A stretch of DNA of 64,000 bases from Triplophysa rosa (GCF_024868665.1 NC_079892.1:5665045-5729044), one strand, 5' to 3'. Shown: positions 48,081 through 62,500, counted from the stretch's first letter. Notes: generated from the letters alone by a model not told the origin. Translations and numbers: made by a program.

Positions 48081-51000
48081 TCAGGTCAGGTGTATAGATT
48101 TTCTTCCAACAGGTTTTCAAGTTAGTCCATTTCTGAGTATTAAAGTAATGCAGAATTATTTTTTAGCTCTTCCTTTTCCTCTTCCGTTTCTGTGCGGTCT
48201 GCTGCCACTTCCCCCCATGTGAGAATACTTACTGAATTACTGAAAACGTGCTTCAGGAAAACATGCTGCTTCCTTATTTGTCAGGTCTGGTTCAGCAGTA
48301 AATGAAGCTCGGTTAAACATTTCACAATGGAAAATATTCAGAAAAAAGCTGCTTCAAATGCCCTATACTCTTATCGGAAAAATCTGCACAAGAAAATGTA
48401 TATTTTGCTACCACAGATTATAGGCACTGAGCCTTATTATTATTTAAAATATATACGACACAGTATAACATTAATCTGTTAAATTAAGCAATATTTTAAA
48501 ACGAGGAAGCTACATTGATGCACCTATAGTGATGTAGCTTAGAAGTCTTTAAAATAATAAAATATTTTTTATTATGAAAAATGTCTGCAAGGGTGTTTCT
48601 TGTTTATATCATCTCCTAACAAAAACACACAAAACTATATTGAACACAAAAAATAGTTAAATTGGTTTTATTTGATTTGTGTACATCATATAAAGTTAGA
48701 AATGATTAAATTACAAATTGTAAAATTAAATGAAAAATAACAAATTTTCTGTTGGAACAGTTTCTGTGGAAAAATATTAAAGGAATATTTTTTCTCAACT
48801 GTGGTGCTTCTATAGTAGCGGACATTCTCTTTTTTGGCTTAACAAGCCGTTCACCCCAGTAGCGTAGCCACGAGGGGGCCTGAGGGGACCTAGGCTCCCT
48901 CATTTACATGTACGGCCCCCTTAGATTTTTGATTGCTTAAAATAAAAAAACAAGGAATTGTTGATTTGTTACGCTGGTTGATCGACCAATCAGTGCTCCC
49001 CGCTGTTTTCAAAGTTATTGGTTTAATTATGTCACGTGTTGTGTGGGTAGCATCTTGACTTCTGCGCCAAGAGTTTAATTTGTACGCTGCAATGGCGGGT
49101 GCGCACAATATTCTGTTTCTTTTTTTGATAAATTACGAAAAGATGAGCAAGAAGAAAATCAGTAGACTGCTAAAGATAACGGTTACACTGCATTTAACTT
49201 CTTGTAGACTTTTCTCAACAGAAACCTTCCTCACCCTCGAACACTCCGCCTTGTCATGTAAAAGGTAAGACAATGGTTTGACTGGTAGCCGCCGAGCTAC
49301 TTAATCCTGGTCTTCACGACTCTCCTCTGCATATTTTGTATGCGTCTCTTACCGCTTCAGAGGTTTGTTCAATTTGCCCGTAAAAGCCCTGCGAAGTGGA
49401 CATAAAGGGCATTGAAGTGCACTAAACGTAACTACTAACGTTACGCAAATCTCATGATTGCGGTTAAAGGTGGGGTGTCCGATTTCTCTTAGCCGTTGTT
49501 GATGTACAAATCACCAAAACAAACACATCCCTACCCCCATCTTTCGCTTTCGTCAGTGCTCGGCTCGGCTAATGTCCGTCCTGTGCACCTTACTGCTGAT
49601 TGACTACAAGGTTGTTTTGATACTAGGCCCGACTCAGTTGTCTAAAGCGTAATTCGGAAATCGGTTACCCCGCCTTTAAATTACCCTTCAAACTTCCGTA
49701 GTAAGTTTTGTCCGTGTATGAAGACGCTGCAAATTCGTGTTCTGAAATTAAAGGGAAGTACGTGTTTTTCTGTGTTTTTGGTGTGTTATAAATTGACCGT
49801 GCATGTATTAGACACGTAAAATTGCTAAATTAAAGTGTCGGAACAAAAGATGAATTCTATCTAAAAGCGAGTGCGAACCCAGACCTGCCTGAAACGCCTC
49901 GTGTAACCACACCCCGGCGAATCTACGTAACTTCGTAACATGATTTGACTTAAGACCGCCCAAATCTAAATGCAAGTGAGGTGGGCGTAATTGTAAATCT
50001 CATTGTATCGTCGCCAGCGCGGAGACGATGTGTGTTTCTTTGCGAAAAGAAAGAGTCTTTGTTTGCCTTGCCAAAAGATGAGACGACTAAAACGGAATGG
50101 TTACATTTTATTTATAACACTGTTCCAGAGAAGTACAATCAGATTGTTCAAGTTTGAGCAGCGCATTTCACCGACGAATGCTTCACAAACCTGGGAGAGA
50201 TCAAGACCGGCTATGCACGAAAGCTTTTGTTAAAAAGTGGGTCAATTCCAACCATAAAAACTTCGCAAGGAAAGTCTGGCGCTTCAGATTCGCAGCCTGT
50301 AAGTATATTTTCATTGTAAAATACTTTGTTACGGACTAACGCGAGTATTTACGCACTATTTACACGTGGTATGGAGCAGGTGTACATTTCTTTCGTACCA
50401 ACTAACATTTTGAAAAAACGAACATTTTCATGAATACGAAAATTTACGTCAAAACGACTTTACGAACGATTTACACATAAATCGTTCTGTTTCATGAATG
50501 AGGCCCACTGGCTTTATATAGTGAGAGGCAAACCTTATTCGTAAAACAAAAAGTATCATTGGTTATCACACAAAATTGTTTTACTCAAAACTTTCTCTTC
50601 CTTTTTTAAAAGGGGAAAAGCAAGTGTATTTGTTGTATATTGTACTTGGCTCACATATTTTTATGAGAATAGTTTATTAGGTTGACCTCACACAGCAGAA
50701 CTGAGTATCCCTGCTCTTAAAAAGCCCCTTGTCACTTCTGGTTTATAACTGTAGCTAGAAGTGCAGTGAGTGATACCGAATTACATCCTGTATTCAAGCA
50801 AAGAAACCAAAATAATCCAGCTGCATTCTCAGAATACAAGCATGCAAATGAAACAAAGAGGCTAGCTGTTTTCTCTTAAGAGACGGTGTAAAAAAAAGTG
50901 TGATCTGCATGGAAACATTGATGTCAGGGGTGTGCAGAGCATTGTAACTGTCACGAAATGGGTTAATGTGGTTTGAATGAGTCAATAACCGAACTGCTTG

Positions 51001-51198
51001 TGAAGGCAACCTTTTAAAACTCTCAAATACATAATTTACAACCATATTTTGCAGTGTACATGCATGACCTCTTAATGTTATAGAATAGAGTACGGATGAG
51101 ATGACGTATTTTTGTATGCATAAACCGGAAGCGAGTTAGCATTTTAGCACTACCAGTTCCTTCGCCCCAAAGTCAATGGGTTTTCGGTTAAATGCTTA

Positions 51199-51447
51199 AA
51201 GGCAGTCATGGCCTAATGGTTAGAGAGTCGGCCTCGTGACCAGAAGGTTGCTGGTTTAATTCTCAGGGCCGGCTGGTAACGACTGAGGTGCCTTTGAGCA
51301 AGGCACCTTACCCCTACTTGCTCCCCGGGTGCTGCAGTGATAGCTGCCCACTGCTCTGGGTGTACGTGTGTTCACTACTCACTGGATGGGTTAAATGCAG
51401 AGGTCACATTTTGGGTATGTGTCACCATACCTGACAAATAGGTCACT
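51199..51447 (+). mobile_element. tRNA-derived SINE, mirror copy
   Basis: Reverse complement of 35718-35966, with TGGCCTAATGGTTAGAG at its 5' end. Confidence 0.8.
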
Positions 51448-52109
51448 TTCACTTAAAACAAGGTCTGTGGTTAACAAAATTTCTACATTTTTTAAGTTTT
51501 ATTTTATGACAAAACACACGTTATAACCCGCTCATGATTTTTTAAAGCTTTATCGTGTCGTAAAAACAACGGTTGCAAGCAAGTAGTTGCATAAAGCTAC
51601 TTCATGCTTTGGCGGGGAGTTAAATGTCGTCACGCATAAAAATCTAACAAATAATGCAACATAGATACAAATTTCTTTCAATGCGGATGAAGATTCATTT
51701 ACGAAGTAATTACTTACCAGGGAACATGTTTTAATAAAGTTTGAAAAAGTTGTCACAGGCGTGGTGGTGGTGACGTTTATATCGAGCGACCGTATTGTAT
51801 GTTCATAGCCTCACGTTAGCTTTTCAAAAATAGCAAACATGGTGTTAATTTGTAAATATTATCTTGATACACAAAACGTGCAAGTATCATAAACTTTTGT
51901 TAATCACAAAGCTTATTTTTTGCGAGCTTCCAAAAGTATATGGAAAAATGCATAGGCTTTTGGTTGAGGGGGCCAATTGGCTAACAAAAATGTGTAATTT
52001 CTGCATCACTATATTTAGACAGAAATACCTTGCTGTTCTCTGGAAATGGACACAACAAGGATATCATTTTAGTTGACCTATTAAAATCAAAAGATAACGG
52101 TTATATTAA

Positions 52110-52845
52110 TTACAAACATATTTTTAATTGGAATAGCGATGGAGCAGCCTCTGAAGTTTTCCGAAAGGAATAGTTTCTTTCAACTGTGGTAGATGTTCTG
52201 GGGTCTATGCCTGCAATAGTAGATGTTGGGAGGTGTTTCTTTGCAGTAGTAGGTGCTCCAATGTCTTTCTTTGCAGTAGGTGTTCCAATGTCTTTCTTTG
52301 CAGTAGGTGTTCCAATGTCTTTCTTTGCAGTACTAGATGTTCTGAGGTCTATCCTAGCAATATAATCACTTACCCAGGTGAATTTTGGGTCTGCACAGAT
52401 CTCCCTTTTTTCAGTCTGAAACCTGACAAACATAACAATGATTCTGGGAAAGGTTTCAACAGATCTAGACTTATTCAGTTAAACTCTGCAAATTAGAACA
52501 CTCACACAATGGCACGTTTGAAGCATTCTCTGCTGGTCCAGTAGTATGACTTCACTCGTTTCAAAGGAATCGGTGTGTTGTTGAAGTTAAAACAGCACTT
52601 GGAATTGGCCCATTTAGAGGCAGCTATAGTTGAAATGTTAAGATTTGTAAAATCTGTACCATGATCTGCTTATAGTTTTCGAAGTACGTTTAGTGTTTTT
52701 AAAAAGAGCAAACTGGAATGCTACCAAAATACAAATGCTTTGGGAAAAAGATTTGTCGTAATACAGGAAAAGACATCTCACCCCTTGTAGTCAGCGGCAG
52801 AGAGCCGAAGATCACCAGAAACAACAAAGCCATAAGACGTCTCAT
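52110..52845 (-). CDS. CC chemokine 4, mirror copy in the inverted arm
   Basis: Exons: 52782-52845, 52506-52623 and 52110-52422. They are the exact reverse-complement counterparts of 34320-35055, with the same predicted 164-residue protein, including the three 27-bp repeat units. No difference was seen in the coding sequence. Even the repeat number is the same, which argues that the two arms are alleles or one sequence assembled twice, because a coding minisatellite is expected to drift. Confidence 0.88.
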
Positions 52846-53286
52846 TCTTTCAGATAATGTGTTAACAGTGAAGACGTTATGTTGAGCTTGAATATATCAG
52901 AGCTGGATAAGAGATGGTGTGTGCAGAATATCATCTGATCACCTTCATGTATACAAAGAATGTGACAATAAGAAAAAAAAGGTGTGATCTGTTGGTGATG
53001 GCAGAGGTGTGCAGAGCATTGGGGCCAGAAATAGGTTAGCGTGGTCTGAATGGCTGATTTTAACACCACTGTAGTACTGAATATTAAAATACATAGAAAT
53101 ATATGAATTATAAAATTCCATTTTTTTGCAATCTCAAAAACCAGCACATCAGAATATAATCTGAGCACTTTGTAGAAGAGATGAAACAACAGGAAACCAA
53201 CAGTTTTCCTGAGGTAAACATTTTTGTGGATTTAATATGCTAAATAATTAGTGAGCTTTAATAAATTGGTTATCTTAAATAATACA

Positions 53287-53619
53287 TAGGAATGTAACAA
53301 TATCAAAATCTCACTGTACGATAATACCCCGGTAAAGTCCACGGTCCGGTATTTATTGCAATATTTAAAATGACAAATGATGACTTGGAGCATCCTCTTT
53401 TCTTTATCCTCTTATCATAACTGTTGCTTAGAGGTATGAGTTATAGTATGAGATGGGTCAAATGACCTAAAAATCCCTTTAAAAAAAATAAAGATGGACC
53501 TTGACAAACATCTATTATTTTTTCTAACTTTCTTTATGTTAGGCCCAGAAGACCTATCGTTTCATACAGTCATGTGACCACGACAATATTGAGACAATGT
53601 TGCTATTGTTACATCCCTA
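53287..53619. mobile_element. hAT-like MITE, mirror copy
   Basis: Reverse complement of 33546-33878 with the same flanking duplication. Confidence 0.88.
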
Positions 53620-55303
53620 ATAATACAGTATACATGTATACACACATTCAACATTATTCAAATAAGCATTGTGCTCTACCACACATGCATCAATAATGTA
53701 AACATTTTTGTTAATAAAATACTTTTACCATCAGTCAGCTGCACCAAACAGATCAGCAATCATTCACAAATGTGCGCTGCCTGACCCTTTTATATAGTTA
53801 AGTGGAGGTTCTTAAACCTATTCAAGGTCAATCATTTCTAAGTATTATTATAACAAAATAGTTTTGCTTAATACTTTTTAAATATGTTTTCTTTACTATT
53901 ATTCTATTTTACTACTATTCTATGTCTTTTTCTGAAAAGACGCAATTTTCGTCATCAGGAGGGACCGCGGTTGTCCGCACATCCCGTACTCATACAGCAC
54001 ATTCCCAAGACAGATGTTGACAGCCGAGTCCACAGTATGACATTCTGCGCATGTGTCGAGCTCGTCCATTCATGCTTATCCGCAGTTGAGTATGATTTGG
54101 AAGCTGCGCGACGCGTGTGTGCGCGAGACGGATGTAGAAAGTGAACGCAAATAGTGAATCGTAATGCGCTCACGTTGTGTGTGTGTAAAGTTGTCAATGA
54201 CGACCTGAACTATGCGCGTCCGCAATGGCAGCGGGAAACATCAGTGCCGCGTGACCCGCGTAGTTGACTTATCACGCACACACACGCACGCACACACACA
54301 CACCTACACACACAGCCTACACTGCTGGGCTCACGATCTACTCGTCTTTCCACATGAAATAACAACCAGAAGAAATTCCAAATTTGCAGGTCGTACATGT
54401 GCGAGTACTTGTGAAAAAAATCATGCTGTCTTGAAAACTGGTCACAAAATGTGTTCTGGTCGCAGTCTGGATCACTGATATCATTGTTTTTAATGTTTTG
54501 GCAGATGGCCATCTAGCAAACTGATATACCACAACCCCCGCCTCGCCCCGCCCCCCGATGTCATCGTCCATCGCGATGTTTCACTGTAGGCATCGTCCGA
54601 TGTCAATTTGGTAGACATCGCCCAACCCTAAGTCACATTTGTGGCAAAGTATACTTTGAACTTTTCAGAACAAACTTATTTACTTGATTGATGTTTTTTT
54701 GTCGGCAAACTGAGAGCAAATTTATTTTTCTTTCTTCCTTCCTTTCTTTTATTTGTTCGTTTCTTTTTAACTATCTGTGAAGAGTTTGATTAGTAGACCA
54801 ATTCTGTGTCATTCTACCTTTTCACCCTCTCTTGATTTTATTATCCAAAAATCAATATCTAATTGACTGTAGCATATTAAAATGACATAATCCCTGCCTT
54901 GGACAAAAACATTTTTATATCTAGTGTTCCTTAGAGGTTCTATCATATTTCCTAATGAGAATTTAAAAAAAAAAACGTTTAACCACTAGAGTGCAGTAGA
55001 GGTTTGCACAAGACTTCAAGTAGAAAGGGACTGTAGTGCTGTAACTTCTGTTCTTAGCACAGGTAGCAATCGACTAATGCAATTATTTTTCACATAGTAT
55101 TTTGGTACTGCATGTTAATAACAAAATATAAATGTTGCTACAACGTTGAAAGCACACACAACTGAGTTGACAGATGTATGCTGCAATCCGTAACTTTTAC
55201 CACTCTATCGCCATCTTGTGTGTAAAATAACATATTTGCGAAGTTATTTTCTGTATGGGTTGTGCTTCGGCACTGCTATTCTGCGCGGATATCATCTGGT
55301 TAC

Positions 55304-56465
55304 CTGTGTTGCCAGATTGTGCGGGTTGCCGCCCAATTGGGCTTCTTTTGAACGGGTTACACCGGAGAAAAATGCATTGGGCGGGTGGACAAAATTTGGG
55401 CTGCTTATGAAATTAAAAACCCGCCCAAGCTGCTTGCCTTTTCTTTGCTTTTGATTAGTCAAGTTATTTCAAAACGTTCGAAAGTAATGTGTAGTCCAAA
55501 CACATTATTCCTTAACACAGCCCTTATTGGTTCAGTTTAACCAAACAGGTCTGGGATAGTGAGACCTCACCTGTCAATCAATCTACAGATGAGATCATGT
55601 GATGGCTCGTGAGTGACGGGGTTTTGGTGCGATAAAGGACCAGATTTTGTATATTGAAGCGATCGCAATGCCAAAGTTGCCCAAATATATGTTGCATGAT
55701 AGGGAGAGTAACTCAAATCTCACAACGTGGATTACACAAGTGGTGACAGACGACTTGAATACTTTGTAAATATAACTATAACTGAATTCACAGCAGTTGA
55801 GTGATTTAATAAAAATCAAACTGAATATGGGATTCTGCTAATGTTACTTCTGTTCATCATACCCGTCCTTGAAAGCTGCTGCACTTGCTAAATTTTGCAT
55901 TATATGTTCTGCAATATATACTTCACGAAAGACGTACTGTAGTTCTGTCAGATGTTAAGGCAACTCTCAAAGGTGAGCACATTATTGTTGCTGCTGTTCT
56001 TTTTTTGTTCTGTTGTATGTATGTATCAATGAATTGCAAATTTTTGGCTGCCGTGGTGTGTGAATGAAGTTCATGAACGAGTGGAAAATGCCTACTCAGC
56101 TTTCTGAATCGATTAATTGAAGTGGCCACTTTTTGCACAAAATGTGTTTTTTGAGGGTTAAAGTCATTGGTTAATTTCTTGATTGTCGCTGAAGTGGTTT
56201 CTGGACATATTAGTCATATTTTCTAACTCTTTTTAATGCTATGTTTGATCCGTTTGACCTGTTTTTCTGGTTTAATTGCATTTTTTCATCTTGTCATAGT
56301 TCGTTGTAAGGAGATAAAATGGTCATTATCATCGTTGATTGACATCGCAATACATTTCTGTCACACATTATTTTGGCAGTTAAAATTTGGGCTGGTTTTT
56401 GTTGGAGTGGGCGGGTTTTATTGAGCCTTTGGGCTGGAAATTGTCCACCCAATCTGGCAACACTG
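55304..56465. mobile_element. hAT-like element, mirror copy
   Basis: Reverse complement of 30700-31861, including the flanking GTAACCAG duplication (as CTGGTTAC). Confidence 0.88.
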
Positions 56466-57487
56466 CTGGTTACAGTATGAGTTTATCATTAAGTCCTACG
56501 TTAACATAAATTGAAAAATATGTCATCTGGCCTATAATACCTGTCCCTTTTGTTATGACAAACTGAAAACAAATATTTTAAAATGTATCATGTTACTTAA
56601 GTTTTAGCATCATACTTCATTCCCTTTAGATCTCAAGAGTTGTGGCCTCCTCTCCCCGCCGATATTTAATCTCGTTTTAGCACAGGCAGGCTCTGTCGCT
56701 TTGCCTTTTTGACTGCAGGCTCTTCTAATTTTGAAGTCTATTGGATTCGACAACAGGTTTTGTATGTAGAGCAAAGAATTATTAAATTAATTTGTTGGCA
56801 TTCCCCATATGTTTGCTGTTTCTTTCCTAATTAAATGCCGCCGTGTGGATGACAGATGTTATACTACTAACAGCTGTTGTAAATTGTAACTCAAAAACAA
56901 GTTGCAAACACTTCTCCGATCTCAGCACACAATTTACAAACGCAATAAAGTAGCCGGGTCCTCTTCGTTCTGTTTACGGTGTGACGTAACACGTAGAGAT
57001 GAACGACGTCTACGCTTACCGTTGCGCACCGGGGTACGGTAAGACATTTTGAACACAGATTTTTATGTACTTGCTTAATATTTTATGTTTTTTTCCCCTT
57101 TTAACCAAAAAAGTTAAAAATAGTGCTTTATTTTAATTTTAATCTCCGCAGATCAGCAGAAAGCGTTTTAGAAGCAGCGTGTGTTCCACTTCTGCAGAAA
57201 TTGCTTCTCATCTCAGGGGATGTGAAGGCTTAGCCTGTATTGAAAGGAACAGTTTGTTTGTTCTAAATCTGACCTCTCGATCCTCTCAGTCCCAAGAAAA
57301 TTTATATCACATAAAAACATTTCGGGCTTCTTTTTCTCATGACGTTCAGATTCATTGTGATAGTGTTTTATTTGCTTACATATTCCGTAGATTGTCATGT
57401 ACAGTGTGGTTTAAATACTGTAGCGTAGCCACAAGAGTGTCTGGGAAACCTTTTTATGTCTAGACCCTCATATGTCTCTGTGCTTAT

Positions 57488-58301
57488 ATATGTAGGCCTA
57501 CCCTAGTATACAGGCTATATACATTTTAGTTCCCCCCTAATTTTTAAGGTGGGACCCCCAAAAAGAAATGCCACTGACATCTAAAGGTGACAACGTCTGA
57601 GATCATGTCGATATTTGTTTGCAAGTAGAAAAGAGAACTGAACTTGGTTTATATTTCAGCCGGCCTTCTCAATTTCAGCAAAGGAATATTCATTAACACA
57701 TATCCACAAACCATAAATGTGGTTAAAAAATGTCTGTGCGTCACCACACATAAGGTCAAAAAGTTTTTCCAAACATTCCAGCTAGTACAAATATAAAGAC
57801 CCAGACAGTGAATAAATGAACCAAACCAACTGTTTTTTTATTTTATTTTAAACTAGTTTTTATTGTGGTTAAGTTTGTAGCACAAAAAGAAAACATCCGT
57901 TACATAATACACAAAATATGGCAAACTTTATATTGCCATGTTCTTTAATGACACAACATGGAAAAAGATAATAGAAGAAATTTATAGATCATCTTTTCTA
58001 TAATCGTTTTTTTTATTTGCACTAGCTCAGTTTATATAAAACTGAAATACAGTATCTTTCAGCACTACACTCTTCAGAAATACATTAGTTAGACACATGA
58101 CAGTTAAGTCAAAAGGTAAATAATTCAAACAACAGAAAAACAGTTTTTCTAAGGTACCATTTTTGGTGGTTTGTTGAACCCATAGCTTTAATATGCTGAA
58201 TAATTAGTGACAATACATTTGTCGGCGAGTGCAAACATTACATTACACTTGTTCTTGTGCTTCCAAACAGTGATGCCGTTGAAAGATGCAGGTCACCGTG
58301 C
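57488..58301. other. Unique sequence between the inverted repeat and chemokine 6
   Basis: It begins ATATGTAGGCCTACCC immediately after the arm end. AT-rich, with no exon, promoter or repeat family recognised. Confidence 0.5.
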
Positions 58302-59573
58302 TTACAAGGTCCCCTGGCCCCCTAAGCCCCTTGCGTCAAGGACCTTCATGCGATCCTGTACCCATGGGTCTGTGGGTTTGGCACACACCAGACGTCCCTT
58401 TATAGTCTTAAACCTGTAAAAAGCAAATCAATTCCATCAAACAAATGTAAACTCGTCTATGGATCAAATGTGTATGAGTGTGAATAGGGCTGTCACGATT
58501 ATTGAATAATCGTCTCATCGCGATGGATTCAGATCATCGCAATTATTGCACATCTCTATAGAAGACACTAGGGGGAGCTGTAGTGGATCTGCATATTGCA
58601 TATTTTAGTGTATATATTGTAACTAAAGCATGGTAATACTTGTAAAATGTACCACCACAACACCATCACTTAAAAAAACTAAAGCATATACCATACAAAT
58701 AACCTGCAGTACAATTTAATATTATTTCAGTGTGAAAACCAGTCTACCAAAATCTCATTAACATAGAAGTAAACATGTATTGTAGTCTCGCAAGTGAGAA
58801 AAAAACAGACTAGAAGCTTTTCTATGACTGATAGCATTTTAATGGTGGCTTCAATTCACTCCTGATCAATTTACTTCATTTACAAGTATTTGGCGGTTGT
58901 ATTATTGACAGGTAAAAGCCTAAACCTTAAGTATGATGACCCAATTTTTTCTTATGTATTTCCAAGAGAAAGAACATAGTCTTTATATTCAGAACAATAT
59001 GATAGTTTCAAAGCTGAATAAAAAATGTATGAGAATTAAAAGTCAAAGCTCTAAAACAGACAATTAATCATCATAATCGCAATCATTTATTAGACAATTA
59101 ATCGTCAGCCAAATTTCATAATCATGACAGCCCTAAGTGTGAATGAACTTGATGAAATTGGTAAACCCTCATCTTATGCTAACATTACAGAGACAAAGAT
59201 ATATTGTATTTAAAGATATATTGCACACTTACATCACAGCTTCTTTTGGGCACTGCTGGCTTGTCATGCTGTAGGCGCTCAGTTGTTTGATTGGCAGTGC
59301 ACGGTCCGAAAAAGTGAAACAGCATTTCGTTGGTCCCATACGCATACCTGGAATGCCGAGACAAAAACAATACGTCAAGACTTTGTTAGTTATGGTCGTG
59401 AGTAGGAGATAAATCTTAGTGTGTAGGTCATTTGTTTACATATTTCCTTGTAGCAATTTTACTTTATCACAAAATATAAATCTTTGTTTCTCCTCCATCT
59501 TACCTTCACTGAGTGTAATAGCGCCCAGAAGCACCACCATTGCGGAGAAAACGACAAGGCGAGAAGCAGTCAT
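58302..59573 (-). CDS. CC chemokine 6, a different CC subgroup
   Basis: CC chemokine of 98 residues. Exons: 59504-59573 (signal peptide, MTASRLVVFSAMVVLLGAIT), 59233-59347 and 58302-58413, phases 1 and 2. Motifs are GPTKCCFTFSD, LPIKQLSAYSMTSQQCPKEA and FKTIKGRLVCAKPTDPWVQD. It lacks the YYWTS motif of genes 2-5. The FKTIKGRLVCA...DPWVQ block is closer to CCL3/CCL4-like chemokines. It is outside the inverted repeat and is the outermost member of the cluster. Intron 2 is 819 bp because a hAT-like element (58485-59135) sits in it. The tail is short and glycine-rich. Confidence 0.93.
58485..59135. mobile_element. hAT-like element in chemokine 6 intron 2 (651 bp)
   Basis: Ends TAGGGCTGTCACGATTATTG and AATCATGACAGCCCTA-type are inverted repeats, flanked by a perfect 8-bp duplication AGTGTGAA at 58477-58484 and 59136-59143. 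It accounts for most of the enlarged intron. Confidence 0.88.
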
Positions 59574-62500
59574 TCTGGTCGTTCTGTTGTACTGGATGAA
59601 GTCTGTTGGATAAGGTGAAACACTCAAGTTTAACTTGCTACTGTGTCGTTCAATGACAAGGCTCCTTGTCTTTATACAGAGTTTTCTGTGTGGGGGGAAC
59701 CCTCAAGTGATGGGGAATTCTGGTTTGAATTCTCCCACTCATAATATAAAAATCCACAGTATCTGTTGTTGTCTCATGTGTGCTTTTGACCTTCACAAGA
59801 TTTGTTTAGTAACAGAACGCTGTTGTGTTCGGGACTGTCTGAATTGCAAAGCTTTCGGTTCCTCTTTCGCTACCGCACCATGGAAAGTCATTTTATGTCG
59901 TATGTCACTGTACTTGACTGTGTAAAGGAATAGTTCATGTATTATTTATTTGCCCTCCGAATGTCATTTCAAACATATTTCTTTCTGTGTGACACCACAT
60001 GATTTTTTTTATTTCATTTCTTTGTATAAAACGACAGTTCATTGTGACAACCATAACATAAGTGTGGAGCTTGATAAATACTGTAATAACAGCTGTGCAT
60101 TATTTTTGTTTTGTGCGCCACAAACAGAAAATAAATACAATTTGGGATTTTTTTTGTGGATAATTTTACTTTTTTTACATTATTAAAGATGTAAAGATTT
60201 AATTTTAAAATGTAGGATGTTTCATAGAATATTTATATTTTATAAATTTAGATGTTTACAATATAAGTATGTTTTATTTAAATTCAAGTCATATAAATAA
60301 TCAATCATTAATAATCATACTAAGAATATTTTACATTCAAAAGAACTATGAATTGTTTCATCATTTAATTAATTGTATTATAAATTATTAATCATAAATT
60401 ATTAATATGATTTAAATTTCATGAATGATATGAATGTATTAAAATATCTTTATCTTAGAAAATGTAATTTAAAGTCTCCTTAAATATCATTGCTATTCTT
60501 TATTATGGTTGACAAATAAAATACCTAAAATCCCACAAATTGTTAAATGTCATTGTTGAATTTGATATAAATAATTTTAAATAGGAAATGGCATCACGTT
60601 TAAATGTGGCCCCCCAGATGCTTCACATCCTCATTCAAAAAATCACTCTTAACGCATGACAAATGACGTCAGCCACGTTTGTCGAGTGAACTATTGAATT
60701 ATTTATAGACACAGAGTTTCACCAGCGACTAAAACGTTTCCTTTTCAGCTAGAAAAAACAATCAAAGATATTTCATAAACACCATTGATTAAAGAAACTC
60801 ATTCTGACATTTGAATTAAACCAAAAATCCTAAAGAGTTGATAAGATTGATAAAATTTAGATGAGTTTGAATGCCATTTTCATGCACGTTCAAGTGTGTC
60901 ATGCTTTAGTAACCTTGTGTATTTATTTCAAGATATATGTTTAAAAGCCACGTAAGCAAAATACTCAATATACTATTAAATATATACTGTAGAAGTATTG
61001 TAAATATTTTACAGAAGAATACTTCCTGATTTGAGTTTGTTAGAAACACAGAAGGTAAGTCAGGTGCATTCCTAATGATTCACAAATGAAATATCTTGCT
61101 CACAAATCTGTGCTCTTGATGATATAGCATCAACTTCCTCATGACAATATGCATCGACTATTTATTTAAACCAAAGATGGCCTGCATGTGTGTGTAACAA
61201 AGTTATCCCTTCATTTTCGAAACTTTCCAAGGAAGCCCAGATAATGCATCAGTAATTTTTGTGAAGTAAAATGCAATGGAATCATTTTACAGGGGCTTTT
61301 GCTAAAGGAAATATGTTTTTGGTTGATAACACCACAAGAATGTGCAGTCTCAAGCTTGTTGAAGTGATTTTCTCTGGTCCATGCAAGGGGTCAATGGATG
61401 TCGGGTTAACATGACCCCATTAGCCCCGGCTGCTAATGGACATTAATGAACATAATTTCCAGCATCCACCAGCAGAGACAAACTTGTGAAACTAACCAGC
61501 CTGACCTTTTGGCCACATCTTCTCTAGTACTATTCATACATTTCAATGAAGTAAAATACTTAGATGTAGGCATAGATATGGGTCCATCCAAGCACCATTG
61601 CTTTTTTAAATACACATAACAGCAATCACAATTATGCAAATACATCATTTTTTGTAGCGTTTCACTTATAGAGGTACATTATAGAAGTGTAGTTAAACAA
61701 GGTGCATTTTTTTCCCTGGGTACAAGAAATTGGTCAAATAGGTGACTTGTCAGATGCCCAAAGGGGACAAACCGCGAAAGCTCATTTAGCAAGAGTATCT
61801 GTAACTATTCAAATCTGAGTGTTTGCAGTTTCAAGAAGCAGGTTTTCAACCTTTAAACTTTTATATTTTTAGAATTGTATAATTATTTTATTGCAGTTTT
61901 TCTTTTGACATTTCAGAAACAGGAAAAGAGTGACAGCAGCCCACTCGAGAGAGAAATGGAACCAGTCACATACTGTACACTTTGGCCATGTGCACATGGG
62001 TTGATTGTGTTAAGATTGGCAGAGCTGTACAGTGTAGGTGTAAAGAACTCATAAATTGAAAATTTAGAAAAGCCGATTCTAGCTATTAGTCCTATCTGGG
62101 GATTGAGGTTCACTGAAGTGGATCAAGCTACAGAATTTCATGTGCTCCTGCATCTCATGTGAAGCTCATATTCTGCTATATTTTACATCAGGTACAACAG
62201 CGATCTCGTTTTGCCGTAAACATAAAAATCTGTTTAAAGGGACAGTCATCTAAAAATAAAAATTCTGTCATCATTCAGTCTCCCTCAAGTTGTTCCAATC
62301 ATCTGTGTAACTTTCTTTGTTCTGATGAACACAGAGAAAGACATGTGGAAGAATGCTTGTAACCAAGCATTGACTACCATAGTAGGAAAAATGACAATGG
62401 TAGTCAAAAGTGCCCCAGAACTGTTTGCTTTCCTACATTCTTCAAAATATCTTCTTTTGTGTTCAACAGAACAAAGAAATTTATAAAGTAATTTTTCCTA

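Larger units (their letters stand above)
45789..57487 (-). repeat. Right arm of the 11.7-kb inverted repeat
   Basis: Reverse complement of 29678-41376. I found only scattered substitutions (the partners of 36111, 36132, 36194, 36205 and 41198, plus two or three in exon 1 of the chemokine). The arm ends at 57487, after which unrelated sequence begins. Confidence 0.93.

Noticed and set aside
59419..59613. Plus-strand ORF over chemokine 6 exon 1
   Set aside because: It is the antisense shadow of the signal-peptide exon; splice sites and cysteine pattern support the minus strand.
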